Positions 7,479 through 16,692 of a stretch of 64,000 nt of DNA are shown one piece after another. Position numbers and translations under genes: made by a program. This DNA comes from Sphingobacteriaceae bacterium. Its GTDB lineage: Bacteria > Bacteroidota > Bacteroidia > B-17B0 > Aurantibacillaceae. Location of the stretch: contig JADJXI010000017.1 in the NCBI GenBank assembly GCA_016715905.1, positions 248,001 to 312,000 of the forward strand, written 5' to 3'. The first letter of the stretch is position 1, and every line of letters begins with the position of its first letter. The notes beneath the pieces were generated by a model. The model was not told where the DNA came from. It did no database searches and was given only the letters and a program-made list of their open reading frames with translations.

Positions 7479-9692
7479 ATGCGTAAAATTGCTTTTTTGT
7501 TCCTTTTTTTAGGGATTTATACATCCTATAAATCACAATTATTGGTTGCCAGAGATACCATAAATGTTATCGAAAACGGAAAGTCGCTGAAAATGGCCTG
7601 GGGTAATGGCATAAATCACGCGAATATTTCAAACATTGATCTCAATTATGATGGCCTGTTAGATATAGTGGCATTTGATAGAATTAATTTATTCGGGGTT
7701 GGAAAATTTCGATGTTTTATTCAAACCGCTCCCGGAACTTATTCTGCCAATACCAACCTATCTTACTCTTTTCCTCCACTTACCCATTGGGCTGTTTGTT
7801 TTGATTTTGACGGAGATTCAAAAGAAGATATTTTTTGCTCTACCAGCGCAGGTATAAAAGTTTATCGCAATACCGGAAGTATAGGCACCGGATTGCAGTT
7901 TACATTATTTAAATCACTTATTTATACGAAATATGGCCCTACTTCCTCAAATTTATATGCCGCTTCCAACGGTATACCGGGCATAAGTGATATTGACGGG
8001 GATAGTGATTTAGATATTCTCACTTTTAGTCCTGCAGGAGTAATAGTGGAGTACCATAAAAACATGAGTGTTGAAACTTATGGACATAACGACAGTTTAA
8101 ATAAATTTGAAGCGGTTACTTTATGTTGGGGAGATATAGTAGAAAATAATTGTAGCATTAGTACCAATCAAACCTGCACACCTATTGGAATGATAAAATC
8201 TATTAGTGATTATCATCAAAAAAATTTACACTCCGGTTCTTGTTTAACGTGCATCGATGGGGATGGGGATGGTGATAAAGATTTAATATTTGGCGATATC
8301 AGTTGCAACATTGCTTTATATGGGCATAATGCCGGAACCACTGCAACTGCACTCATTACACAAACCACAAACGCTTATCCTAATTTTCCGGCCAACTCAA
8401 ACACCTTAACTATCAATATCAGTAATTTTCCATGTACCTATTATGTAGATGTTGACGGGGATAATAAAAAAGATTTGGTGGCTGCACCCAATGTTAATGG
8501 CGGAGAAAATACATCCAGTGTTTGGTATTACCGAAATGCAAGCGCAACAAATACAGTAGATTTTCAATTTGTAAAGAAAAATTTATTTCAGGATGAAATG
8601 ATAGAAGTGGGACAAGGATCTTTCCCCATTTTATTTGATGAAAATGCCGATGGGCTTAAAGATTTATTAATTGGCACACATGGCTATTATATCAATAATG
8701 CTACAAGAGGTCGACTTACTTTATACCGAAACATCGGAACAAATGCGCAACCTTCCTATTCACTAATAACCAGAGATTACGCCTCACTCAGCACTTTTAG
8801 TTTGAACGGAGCCATGCCAAGTGTAGGAGATGTTGACGGAGATAATGATTTAGATATGGTAGTTGGAAATATGACCGGACAAATTTATTTGCTTACCAAT
8901 ACCGCAGGTTCTTTAGCGCCCTGCAATTACACTTTTAATCCGGTTGCTCTTTTCACTACCAGTTCAGCCATTGCTGCGCCACAGTTATTTGATATTAATT
9001 CTGACGGAAAATTAGATTTAATGATTGGATGCAAAAACGGCAGGATTTTTTATTACAACAACATAGGAACCGTTAGTTCTCCAAGCTGGACATTGGTTAC
9101 CGGATTTTTTGGCGGGGTTGATGTAAAAGGAGATCCTAACTTTTTTAGTATAGACGGATACGCGGCTCCGTTTTTTTATTCGGAAGCAGGAGTTACCAAA
9201 CTTTTAGTTGGTTCCATTAGCGGACAAGTTTATTATTACACCGTACCTTCTGTTACCGCTGCTTGTAATTTAATTAACGCTAACATTAATTCCATGAATG
9301 AAGGAAGTCAAAGTACGGTTTGGTTTGAAGACATTAACGGCGATACAAAACGTGATTTATTAGTAGGAAACGGATCGGGAGGTTTAGCCTTTTTTTCTTC
9401 TATGGGCCCCGGAGTAAGTGTAAAAGAAAATATTTTACTTGAAAAAAATATCACCATTTATCCAAATCCTGCGCAAGATTTTATTCATGTTCAGATTTCA
9501 GACTTTGAGTTTTCACAAGGAGAAATAAAGATATTTGATATCCTGGGTTCAGAAAAATACAATTCTGTTTTTTCAACCAATGGGTTTACCATACCGGTTT
9601 CAACTTTAGAAAAGGGAATTTATTTTGTGCAGTTTAATTCTTTCACAGCTCAATATCCAAACAAAGTATTGAAAAAAATTATTATAGAATGA
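7479..9692 (+). CDS. FG-GAP/VCBS repeat protein with T9SS type A sorting domain
   Basis: Secreted protein of 737 residues. ATG at 7479 gives MRKIAFLFLFLGIYTSYKS, a clear signal peptide; an in-frame GTG at 7407 would add 24 residues in front of it and is less likely. At least eight calcium-loop motifs of the integrin-like FG-GAP propeller are visible: DFDGDSKED, DIDGDSDLD, DGDGDGDKD, DVDGDNKKD, DENADGLKD, DVDGDNDLD, DINSDGKLD and DINGDTKRD. The last 75 residues form the type A sorting domain (IYPNPAQDF near its start). Its stop overlaps the next ATG by four bases, so it leads a three-gene coupled unit. Substrate unknown. Confidence 0.9.
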   Translation: MRKIAFLFLFLGIYTSYKSQLLVARDTINVIENGKSLKMAWGNGINHANISNIDLNYDGLLDIVAFDRINLFGVGKFRCFIQTAPGTYSANTNLSYSFPPLTHWAVCFDFDGDSKEDIFCSTSAGIKVYRNTGSIGTGLQFTLFKSLIYTKYGPTSSNLYAASNGIPGISDIDGDSDLDILTFSPAGVIVEYHKNMSVETYGHNDSLNKFEAVTLCWGDIVENNCSISTNQTCTPIGMIKSISDYHQKNLHSGSCLTCIDGDGDGDKDLIFGDISCNIALYGHNAGTTATALITQTTNAYPNFPANSNTLTINISNFPCTYYVDVDGDNKKDLVAAPNVNGGENTSSVWYYRNASATNTVDFQFVKKNLFQDEMIEVGQGSFPILFDENADGLKDLLIGTHGYYINNATRGRLTLYRNIGTNAQPSYSLITRDYASLSTFSLNGAMPSVGDVDGDNDLDMVVGNMTGQIYLLTNTAGSLAPCNYTFNPVALFTTSSAIAAPQLFDINSDGKLDLMIGCKNGRIFYYNNIGTVSSPSWTLVTGFFGGVDVKGDPNFFSIDGYAAPFFYSEAGVTKLLVGSISGQVYYYTVPSVTAACNLINANINSMNEGSQSTVWFEDINGDTKRDLLVGNGSGGLAFFSSMGPGVSVKENILLEKNITIYPNPAQDFIHVQISDFEFSQGEIKIFDILGSEKYNSVFSTNGFTIPVSTLEKGIYFVQFNSFTAQYPNKVLKKIIIE

Positions 9693-11149
9693 TTCGGCCT
9701 CTATTGATTTTTACATTCAGTTTACTTATTTTTTGTTCCTGCAAAAAAGATGTAGGCTATGTAAATTACGGCGATTTCCCAAAAGAAATAGGAAGCATAA
9801 TAAATTATAATTGTGCCGTTAGCGGTTGTCACGACAGTAAAAGTTATGAGGCCGCAGCTAAATACGACTTAAGTTCATGGAACAGTATGTTTAAAGGAAG
9901 CGGAAGCGGATCTCCGGTTATTCCATTCAATTCAAAATTTTCTTCCTTATGTTATTTCATAAATACTTTTGATGAACTCGGAATAAAAAACGAACCCGTA
10001 ATGCCTTTGAATAAAAAACCACTGAGTTACCAAGATGTAAAAACAATATTTGATTGGATTGACCAAGGGGCTCCTGATGTGAATGGAAATGTAAAATGGG
10101 CGGATAATCCGTTAAGAAGTAAATTGTACGCAGTTAACCAAGGCTGTGATGTGGTAACTGTTTTTGACAGCGAAACGCAATTACCAATTCGTTATATAGA
10201 AGTTGGCACTAAAGGTGGAGCTCCGGACACACCGCACATGGTTCGCGTTTCCCCGGACGGACAATATTGGTATGTAATTTTTATTGCCGATAATGTGATG
10301 CAGAAATACAGATGCAGTGATGATGCTTTTGTAGCTAATATCCCACTAACCCCTTTAGCTGCCGGTACAGGAACAAACGACGCTTATGACTGGAACACAT
10401 TTGTAATAACAAAAGATAGTAAAAAAGCTTACGCGGTATCCTGGACCTCATTAGGTAAAGTGGCCTGCGTTGATTTAGAAAATCACAGCCTGTTGAATTA
10501 TATAGCCGTTGCTAATAATCCTCATGCCATTGCCTTAAGTAATGACGAAACAAAAATTTATGTAGGTGCACAAACCGGAAATTATTTAAACGAAATACCC
10601 AGTGATTTTAGTGGCATTAATCAAATTTCAATTGATGCTAATCCTCCTAACGCAAATTCTTCATTAGATATACATGATATGATTCTTTCGCCTAACGGTG
10701 TAGATTTAGTAATCACCTGTCAGAAAACAAATGAAGTACGAGTATTTAATACCAATAGCTCCTCCGTTACTGCTGTTGTAAACGTGGGAATATATCCTCA
10801 GGAAATAGTTTACTCTAATGTAACCAACGAATATCTGGTTACTTGTATGTACGATAATTCTACTCCGGGCACAAACGGTACAGTTGCCCGAATTAATGGC
10901 GCCAACTATACACTTAAAAGTAATTTTCCGGTAGGCGCTATGCCTCATGGATTGGCAGTTGACGAAAAGAAAAAATTGCTGTATGTTTTATCCAGAAATA
11001 TTCAAACTACAGGCCCTGCACCTCATCATTCCAGTCAATGCGCCGGGCGAAACGGTTTTGTAAGTTTTATCAGCTTGCCTACTTTTTCAATACTCAATAA
11101 AAGATTTGAATTGAGCGTTGATCCTTATTTTATTTCGTATCGAAAATGA
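9689..11149 (+). CDS. Lipoprotein with c-type haem motif and YncE-like beta-propeller
   Basis: A 486-residue predicted lipoprotein: signal sequence with lipidated Cys near residue 18 (IFCSC). Just after it is NCAVSGCHD (Cys42, Cys47, His48), a CX4CH haem-attachment-like motif seen in planctomycete/Bacteroidota cytochrome-type domains rather than the classic CXXCH. From about residue 120 the protein is a seven-bladed-type propeller with blades such as VRVSPDGQYWYV and IALSNDETKIYVG, as in YncE/YVTN proteins. It overlaps the FG-GAP gene (ATGA) and the DCC gene downstream (ATGA). It may bind haem in the periplasm or on the outer membrane; whether haem is attached is not shown by sequence. Confidence 0.75.
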   Translation: MIRPLLIFTFSLLIFCSCKKDVGYVNYGDFPKEIGSIINYNCAVSGCHDSKSYEAAAKYDLSSWNSMFKGSGSGSPVIPFNSKFSSLCYFINTFDELGIKNEPVMPLNKKPLSYQDVKTIFDWIDQGAPDVNGNVKWADNPLRSKLYAVNQGCDVVTVFDSETQLPIRYIEVGTKGGAPDTPHMVRVSPDGQYWYVIFIADNVMQKYRCSDDAFVANIPLTPLAAGTGTNDAYDWNTFVITKDSKKAYAVSWTSLGKVACVDLENHSLLNYIAVANNPHAIALSNDETKIYVGAQTGNYLNEIPSDFSGINQISIDANPPNANSSLDIHDMILSPNGVDLVITCQKTNEVRVFNTNSSSVTAVVNVGIYPQEIVYSNVTNEYLVTCMYDNSTPGTNGTVARINGANYTLKSNFPVGAMPHGLAVDEKKKLLYVLSRNIQTTGPAPHHSSQCAGRNGFVSFISLPTFSILNKRFELSVDPYFISYRK

Positions 11150-11562
11150 GTCAACTGAATGAACATCTGGAAAAGCAACACATCTTAATATTTGATGGGG
11201 AATGCGGTTTTTGCAATAAGAGTGTTTTGTTTGTTACTCGCCGCGAAAAAAATAATAAGCTTTACTTTTCGCCGCAATTTTCCGATGCAGGTAAAGAGCT
11301 CTTAAAATATTTCGAAATTGACCCGAACATCAACAGCATGGTTTTAATCAGAGATTATTCCGCCTACATAAAATCCTGCGCTGCTTTGCGTTTAACCTGG
11401 TACATGAAAGGTCTTTGGCCCTTATTGAGTATTTTTCTCATCATTCCTCCTTTTTTAAGAAATCCGGTGTATGATTTTATTGCCAAAAGAAGAATGAAAA
11501 TTGCAGGCAAAGTAAAAAGCTGTGAGTTAATCGGCAATGTTCAGGAAAGAATTTTGGCTTAA
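11146..11562 (+). CDS. DCC-family thiol-disulfide oxidoreductase (DUF393)
   Basis: A small 138-residue protein. The family motif DGECGFC is at residues 17-23, with Cys20 and Cys23 forming a CXXC active site at the start of a thioredoxin-like fold. There is no signal peptide; a hydrophobic stretch at about 90-110 (LWPLLSIFLIIPPF) may touch the membrane. It starts inside the stop of the haem-propeller gene (ATGA) and is followed by a strong terminator, so it ends the three-gene unit. DCC proteins are often found with HTTM proteins; one lies at 4251-5102. Substrate unknown. Confidence 0.88.
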   Translation: MSQLNEHLEKQHILIFDGECGFCNKSVLFVTRREKNNKLYFSPQFSDAGKELLKYFEIDPNINSMVLIRDYSAYIKSCAALRLTWYMKGLWPLLSIFLIIPPFLRNPVYDFIAKRRMKIAGKVKSCELIGNVQERILA

Positions 11563-11575
11563 TTTATTTAGCAAC

Positions 11576-11610
11576 AAAAAAGCCGTCTATTCATTATAAA
11601 CGGCTTTTTT
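11576..11610. terminator. Bidirectional rho-independent terminator
   Basis: AAAAAAGCCGT at 11576-11586 pairs with ACGGCTTTTTT at 11600-11610 around a 13-base loop. It serves the DCC gene on the plus strand and DUF5606 on the minus strand. Confidence 0.85.
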
Positions 11611-11625
11611 CAAATTTTAGTATTA

Positions 11626-12174
11626 TTAGGCTGTGCCTGTTTTTCTTACTCCGGTTGTTTTTTTAACGCCGGCGCTTGTTTTTACATTCGTCGTGTCTTT
11701 TCCTCCCGCTTTGTGCGTAGCTTTATTTTTTTCTTCTAAAGCTTTGGTCGCGGCAATTGTTTTTTCGTCAGCCTCTGCGTTTTCTTCCTTCTTTTTGAGA
11801 TTACCGGTAGCCTGTAAAATATTATACCAGCTGAATAATTTTCTCATATTACTGATATATACACGTTCTTTATCGTAATCGGCTAATATCTCACTGAAAT
11901 ATTTTTCAATGGTTTTATCATCCGCTTTACTATCTACAGCAACGCCACCTTTTTCTTTTTCAAAAATGGATGTAACAATTTCCTCAATGGGTTTGTCTTC
12001 ACCGGTAGTAAACATACTGATGTCTGTTAGGGTAGAAACCTTAGTTGTGGATACTATATTTACTCGCTTTTTATCAGCTAAACCTTCAACTATTATTCCA
12101 TTTTTGCTTTGCGCAATAATTTTAAACAATCCCGGTTGTCCTGAAATGGAAATAATTCCTGTTAAATCAATCAT
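11626..12174 (-). CDS. DUF5606 family protein
   Basis: A conserved Bacteroidota protein of unknown function, 182 residues. The conserved part is residues 1-115, opening with DLTGIISISGQPGLFK and containing KYFSEILADYDKERVY and NMRKLFSWYNIL. The tail from about 125 is low-complexity and rich in Lys, Ala and Thr. No signal peptide or membrane segment, so probably cytosolic. Monocistronic, with a promoter-like CAAATATA (minus-strand TATATTTG) just upstream. No function is assigned. Confidence 0.85.
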   Translation of the reverse strand: MIDLTGIISISGQPGLFKIIAQSKNGIIVEGLADKKRVNIVSTTKVSTLTDISMFTTGEDKPIEEIVTSIFEKEKGGVAVDSKADDKTIEKYFSEILADYDKERVYISNMRKLFSWYNILQATGNLKKKEENAEADEKTIAATKALEEKNKATHKAGGKDTTNVKTSAGVKKTTGVRKTGTA

Positions 12175-12194
12175 AATTTTTAAATCTAATCACA

Positions 12195-12228
12195 CAAATA
12201 TAGTTTATTAATTCTCAAAAAAATCAAC
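12195..12228 (-). promoter_or_regulatory. Promoter of the DUF5606 gene
   Basis: On the minus strand TATATTTG (12202-12195) matches TAnnTTTG fully; GTTG at 12228-12225 lies 22 bp further upstream as a possible -33 element. Confidence 0.5.
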
Positions 12229-12292
12229 ATTTTTTCTATTTTTTATCTAAATTTTTTTTTCCGTAATGCCCTTTTATTGGACTCATTTTCAT

Positions 12293-12323
12293 TTTGATAA
12301 TCGTATGCTTTATGCTAATTTAG
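12293..12323 (+). promoter_or_regulatory. Promoter of the Xaa-Pro aminopeptidase gene
   Basis: TTTG at 12293-12296, a 19-bp spacer and TAATTTAG at 12316-12323, about 18 bp before the ATG at 12342. Confidence 0.5.
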
Positions 12324-12341
12324 TCCAACCAATCTAATATC

Positions 12342-13643
12342 ATGAAATACCACGCCATCAGCAACGACTTATTTATTGGAAATCGCAATAAATTTAAAAA
12401 TTATTTAAAGCCTAATTCAATGGCTGTATTTGTGAGTAATGACATCATGCCCACCAATGCCGACGGCGGAATGGGATTTAAACAAAATAGCGATTTATTT
12501 TATTTAACCGGCGTTGACCAAGAAGATACCATTTTAGTTATTTTTCCGGACGTAAAAGATGGAAAACATAAAGAAATACTTTTTGTAAGAGAAACCAGTG
12601 AATTAATTGCCATATGGGAAGGTGCAAAACTAACCAAGGAGCAAGCCACTTTGGTGAGCGGCATTGAACACGTGTATTGGATACACGAATTCGATAAAGT
12701 GATGCAGCCCTTCTTTTTTCAGGCTGAAAATTTATATTTAAACAGTAACGAACACGCCCGACAATACATTAAAGTAGAAACGGCCGAAATGCGTTTTAAT
12801 GCCTCCATCCTGGCTAAATACCCTTTACATAAAATTGAGCGCAGTGCCCCTATTATGCATAAAATACGTTCGGTAAAAAGTACAGAGGAACTTGAACTAA
12901 TTCAACAAGCCTGTGATATTACGGAAAAAGGATTCAGAAGATTATTGAACTTTATTAAACCCGGCGTGTGGGAATATGAAATTGAAGCCGAATTAATTCA
13001 TGAATTTATAAGCAATCGCTCTAACGGTTTTGCATATACACCCATTATTGCCAGCGGATTAAGTGCATGTGTTTTGCATTATATTGATAATAATAAACAA
13101 TGTAAAGCCGGAGATGTAATTTTATTGGATGTTGCTGCAGAATACGCCAACTACGCCAGTGATATGACACGATGTTTACCGGTGAGCGGGAAATTTACGA
13201 AAAGACAAAAAGAAGTTTACAATGCTGTTTTACGTGTAAAAAGAGCAGCCACTAAAATGTTATTACCCGGACAAACCTTTGATAAATACAATAAAGCCGT
13301 AGGAGAATTAATGACCGAGGAGTTATTGCAATTGGGATTAATAAAATCCGATGAGGTAAAACGTCAGAATCCATCTTGGCCGGCTTATAAAAAATATTTT
13401 ATGCATGGCACTTCTCACTTTTTAGGATTAGATGTGCATGATGTAGGGTTTTTTACAGAACCTATGCAGGCCGGTATGGTATTTACGGTTGAACCCGGCA
13501 TTTACATTCGAGAAGAAAATTTAGGCATACGATTAGAAAATAATATTCTCATTACCACAGGTGGACAAATGGATTTAATGAAAAATATACCTATAGAAGC
13601 AGAAGAGATTGAGGATTTGATGAGTAAAACAATTCATGCTTAA
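12342..13643 (+). CDS. Xaa-Pro aminopeptidase (aminopeptidase P, M24B)
   Basis: Cytosolic metallopeptidase of 433 residues that removes an N-terminal residue preceding proline. The N-terminal AMP_N domain covers about 1-140 and the pita-bread M24 catalytic domain about 175-425. The metal ligands are in place: Asp in LLDVAAEYANYASDMTR (two Asp), His in HGTSHFLGLDVHD, Glu in VEPGIYI and Glu in IRLENN. The ATG at 12342 follows a good promoter. The 3' end overlaps the hydrolase gene by eight bases, so the two are probably co-translated. Confidence 0.95.
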   Translation: MKYHAISNDLFIGNRNKFKNYLKPNSMAVFVSNDIMPTNADGGMGFKQNSDLFYLTGVDQEDTILVIFPDVKDGKHKEILFVRETSELIAIWEGAKLTKEQATLVSGIEHVYWIHEFDKVMQPFFFQAENLYLNSNEHARQYIKVETAEMRFNASILAKYPLHKIERSAPIMHKIRSVKSTEELELIQQACDITEKGFRRLLNFIKPGVWEYEIEAELIHEFISNRSNGFAYTPIIASGLSACVLHYIDNNKQCKAGDVILLDVAAEYANYASDMTRCLPVSGKFTKRQKEVYNAVLRVKRAATKMLLPGQTFDKYNKAVGELMTEELLQLGLIKSDEVKRQNPSWPAYKKYFMHGTSHFLGLDVHDVGFFTEPMQAGMVFTVEPGIYIREENLGIRLENNILITTGGQMDLMKNIPIEAEEIEDLMSKTIHA

Positions 13644-14430
13644 GCACGGTCTCTATAAAAAAGAGAAGGTTTATTTTTCTGATACAGGTAAAGGCAAAGC
13701 AATTGTTTTGTTGCATGGTTTTTTAGGCTCGCATAAAATTTGGGAGCAAACTCAAAATAATCTTTCTAAAACTTACAGAGTAATTTCCATTGATCTTCCG
13801 GGACACGGGGCAACACCTTGTTTTGGTTATGCACACAATATGGAGTTAATGGCCAAATGCGTAAAAGCCGTATTGGATCATTTAAAAATTAAACGTGCTG
13901 TTATCATAGGTCACAGTATGGGAGGTTATGTGGCACTGGCTTTTGCCGATCTTTTTCCGGATTACCTTTTAGGGTTATGCTTATATCATAGTACAGCTTA
14001 TGCCGATACTAAAGAAAAAAAGACCGATAGATTAAGAGCCATTACCGCTGTAAAAGCGAACCGGGGTTTGTATACACGCAATACTATTAAAAATTTATTT
14101 GCCGCAAAAAACCTGAAGTATTTAAAAAAAGAAATTTCATTTGCTAACAGTATTGCCAAAAAAACAAGCAAGGAAGGAATAGTGGCTGCTCTTCACGGCA
14201 TGCGTGACAGAGTTGCACGTGATATTATTTTAAATCTGGTGAAATATCCGGTGATGATGGTAATTGGTGAACACGATAATGTTTTACCCGCCGATCAATT
14301 ACTCGCACAATCTAAAAAACTAAAAAAAGGCAGCGTTTTATATTTAGAACACGATGGGCATTTTGGTTTTTTAGAATCACCCTTAGTAAGCCATAAAGCC
14401 TTGCGAAAATTTATACGATTGTGTAAATAA
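13636..14430 (+). CDS. Alpha/beta hydrolase
   Basis: A 264-residue serine hydrolase. The oxyanion-hole HGFLG is at 27-31, the nucleophile elbow GHSMGG puts Ser94 as nucleophile, the acid is Asp in GEHDNVLP (about 216) and the base His in DGHFGFLE (about 243). It has no signal peptide. The fold is like esterases, lipases or C-C hydrolases; substrate not predictable. It overlaps the aminopeptidase by eight bases, suggesting shared expression rather than shared chemistry. Confidence 0.9.
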   Translation: MLKHGLYKKEKVYFSDTGKGKAIVLLHGFLGSHKIWEQTQNNLSKTYRVISIDLPGHGATPCFGYAHNMELMAKCVKAVLDHLKIKRAVIIGHSMGGYVALAFADLFPDYLLGLCLYHSTAYADTKEKKTDRLRAITAVKANRGLYTRNTIKNLFAAKNLKYLKKEISFANSIAKKTSKEGIVAALHGMRDRVARDIILNLVKYPVMMVIGEHDNVLPADQLLAQSKKLKKGSVLYLEHDGHFGFLESPLVSHKALRKFIRLCK

Positions 14431-14434
14431 AAAA

Positions 14435-14465
14435 GAGGAGTAAATACTCCCCCTTTCTTTTGACT
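14435..14465. terminator. Probable terminator between convergent genes
   Basis: GGAGT (14437-14441) pairs with ACTCC (14446-14450) across AAAT, then a C/T-rich tail ending TTTCTTTT; the other side is A-rich, so it could serve both strands. The stem is short. Confidence 0.5.
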
Positions 14466-16675
14466 TAGTTTTTAATCTTTACGATTTTAAATTCTGTTCT
14501 TCGGTTTTGAGCATGTGTATCTTCATCACATTTAGAAACTACTTTTCCTTCGCACTTACAACCGTTAATGAGTTTAGACTCCCCATATCCTTTTCCGTAA
14601 ATTCTGGATTTATCAATTCCCTTTGAAACAATATAAGCCGCGCTTGATTTGGCACGCTTATCAGAAAGCGCTCTATTACTTGCGGCCGAACCCCTGCAAT
14701 CTGTATGAGAGCCTAATTCTATAGTCATGGAAGGATTTTCCATCATCAAATTCACAATTTTATCTAACTCAAAACTTGCATCTTGTCTGATGGTCCATTT
14801 TCCTAAATCAAAATAAATGGGTTTAAGATCAACCATTTTTCCTAAATCAGCCCCTAACTTAATTTTATACATTTTAGTATTTAAAAAATCATGCAATAAA
14901 ATATATCCTTCTTTTTTAAAGATAAAATCTACAGGCTGTGTTTTGGTTACATAGCCCGGTTTTTCCAATTTTACAATATAGGAAACGTCATCTCCTTTTT
15001 TCTTGTCCTTGTAAATATGTTTAAAATCTCCTTCCTTATCCGTAGTAAAAGTCAACACATTTGATTTGTTATAGGCATCAGTTAAAGTTACTTTCACGCC
15101 ATCTATTGGCGCAAAGGTTTCGGCATCGGCAATAATACCCAATAAACCGTAAATCTTCTTTTCAATGAAAATTTCCTTTTTGCTATTCGCTAATGCGGCC
15201 AAATCTTTTTCATGAATTACAGCTACACTTTCTTTATACTCGTCTTTTTGTGTTTTTAGCTTGTAATTTTTTCCGGGCAATACATTCATTTTTACTTCGC
15301 CCTTTTCATCGGCAATAAAATGTCCTAATTGTTTTCCGTCTTCTCCAATTAAAGCCACATCAGCCCCGGGTAAAATCTGTTTACTTTCTTTATCTAACAC
15401 AATTAAGTTGATAATACTGCTGATGATAGGTCGTTTAGCATTGAAGCTATAAATATCATCTTTTGCATTTCCACGGTTACTGGATAAATAGCCTCCGGTT
15501 GATGTCATTGCATAAATTCCAAAATCATCATGGGATGAATTAATCGGGTATCCTAAGTTCTGTGCTTCAAAATAACCATCGCCCCCGGGCACGGTATAAA
15601 ATAAATCTAAACCGCCCAATCCTATTTTACCATCACTGGCAAAAAACAAAACCTCATCTTCAAAAAAAGTAGGGAACATTTCTCTTCCTTCAGAATTTAC
15701 ATGTTGGCCTAAATTTTCGGGTTTACTCCATTCATTGTTATTTCCTAAGTGACTTACCCAAATATCCGACATCCCCAAAGTGCCCGGCATATCAGAAACA
15801 AAAAATAAAGTTTTTCCATCGCTACTCACAGCAGGATGTCCGCAAGAGTAATCATCGCTATTATATGGAAATTCCGACCAGTCACTCCACTTTTCATTTT
15901 CCTTTTTCCGGATGTATATTTTTAAATTGACTTTGTGTTCTTTTCCTTCTTTCATTTTTTTATGAAAGAAATTATTTCTGGTGATGAATTGCGTATTTCC
16001 ATCCTTTGTAAAGCATAAAGGACCTTCGTGTACTTTTGTTTTTAGTCCTTCCTTAACATGTTCTTCTCCTTTTACTTTTTCTCCATCAATATATCCTTTA
16101 TATACATCTAGGTAGTAAGAATTATCCCAACCATATTTAGCTCCTTTAAAAGCCGTGTTACGACGCGAGGATAAAAAATACAATTCGTTTTTTATCACGT
16201 AAGGACAAAAATCGCTTTCATCTGAATTGATATCTAAAAGTTTTATTTCATAATTGCCCGAATCTTTCATTAATTCCGCTTTAAAAGCTTTGTGTTTATT
16301 GATGTTATCGCGAATTAATTTGTATTGATTATCATTTATTTTAGAAAAAACCTCATTGGCCTTATCATAATGTGAATTGTACTTTAATACCTGATAGTAA
16401 TTATATAAATCATGATCAGTCATTCCGGTATTGGAATAGGCTTTATCGTAATAAGTTTGCGCATCGGTGTAATTTCCTGCATTTAAATTACATTCGCCTG
16501 CTCTCACGTAATACTTTATTTTAGGGTGTTTACTTCTGGATAATTCTTCATACATATCCGATGCAGAAGCGTATTCTAAATTATCAAACTTTTTATCAGC
16601 AATTTTTTCTTTAAACGACTGGGCGCTCACTTGAATTGAGACAACCAATAAAGCGTATACTATATTCTTTTTCAT
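14465..16675 (-). CDS. PorE-like OmpA-family lipid/peptidoglycan-binding outer-membrane protein
   Basis: A 736-residue protein with the domain order known for PorE of T9SS: signal peptide (1-18, ends VSAQ), TPR-like helices (about 25-130), a PD40/WD40-like propeller (about 150-410; FLSSRRN, FFVSDMPG, LFFASDGKIGLGGLDL), two carboxypeptidase-regulatory-like beta domains (about 420-600), and an OmpA C-terminal domain (about 620-736; SHTDCRGSAASN and NRRTEFKIVK) that binds peptidoglycan. In P. gingivalis PorE links the T9SS outer-membrane complex to peptidoglycan. Here it follows the PorP/SprF gene in the surface operon, so a role in export or anchoring of the adhesin is likely. Paralogues are common, so orthology with the core PorE is not certain. 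Confidence 0.85.
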   Translation of the reverse strand: MKKNIVYALLVVSIQVSAQSFKEKIADKKFDNLEYASASDMYEELSRSKHPKIKYYVRAGECNLNAGNYTDAQTYYDKAYSNTGMTDHDLYNYYQVLKYNSHYDKANEVFSKINDNQYKLIRDNINKHKAFKAELMKDSGNYEIKLLDINSDESDFCPYVIKNELYFLSSRRNTAFKGAKYGWDNSYYLDVYKGYIDGEKVKGEEHVKEGLKTKVHEGPLCFTKDGNTQFITRNNFFHKKMKEGKEHKVNLKIYIRKKENEKWSDWSEFPYNSDDYSCGHPAVSSDGKTLFFVSDMPGTLGMSDIWVSHLGNNNEWSKPENLGQHVNSEGREMFPTFFEDEVLFFASDGKIGLGGLDLFYTVPGGDGYFEAQNLGYPINSSHDDFGIYAMTSTGGYLSSNRGNAKDDIYSFNAKRPIISSIINLIVLDKESKQILPGADVALIGEDGKQLGHFIADEKGEVKMNVLPGKNYKLKTQKDEYKESVAVIHEKDLAALANSKKEIFIEKKIYGLLGIIADAETFAPIDGVKVTLTDAYNKSNVLTFTTDKEGDFKHIYKDKKKGDDVSYIVKLEKPGYVTKTQPVDFIFKKEGYILLHDFLNTKMYKIKLGADLGKMVDLKPIYFDLGKWTIRQDASFELDKIVNLMMENPSMTIELGSHTDCRGSAASNRALSDKRAKSSAAYIVSKGIDKSRIYGKGYGESKLINGCKCEGKVVSKCDEDTHAQNRRTEFKIVKIKN

Positions 16676-16692
16676 TTTACTTTATTGTACAA

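Noticed and set aside
11633..12211. Plus-strand frames opposite DUF5606
   Set aside because: Antisense shadows of a conserved gene; hydrophobic, Val/Ser-rich translations are typical of reverse-complemented Lys/Glu-rich sequence.
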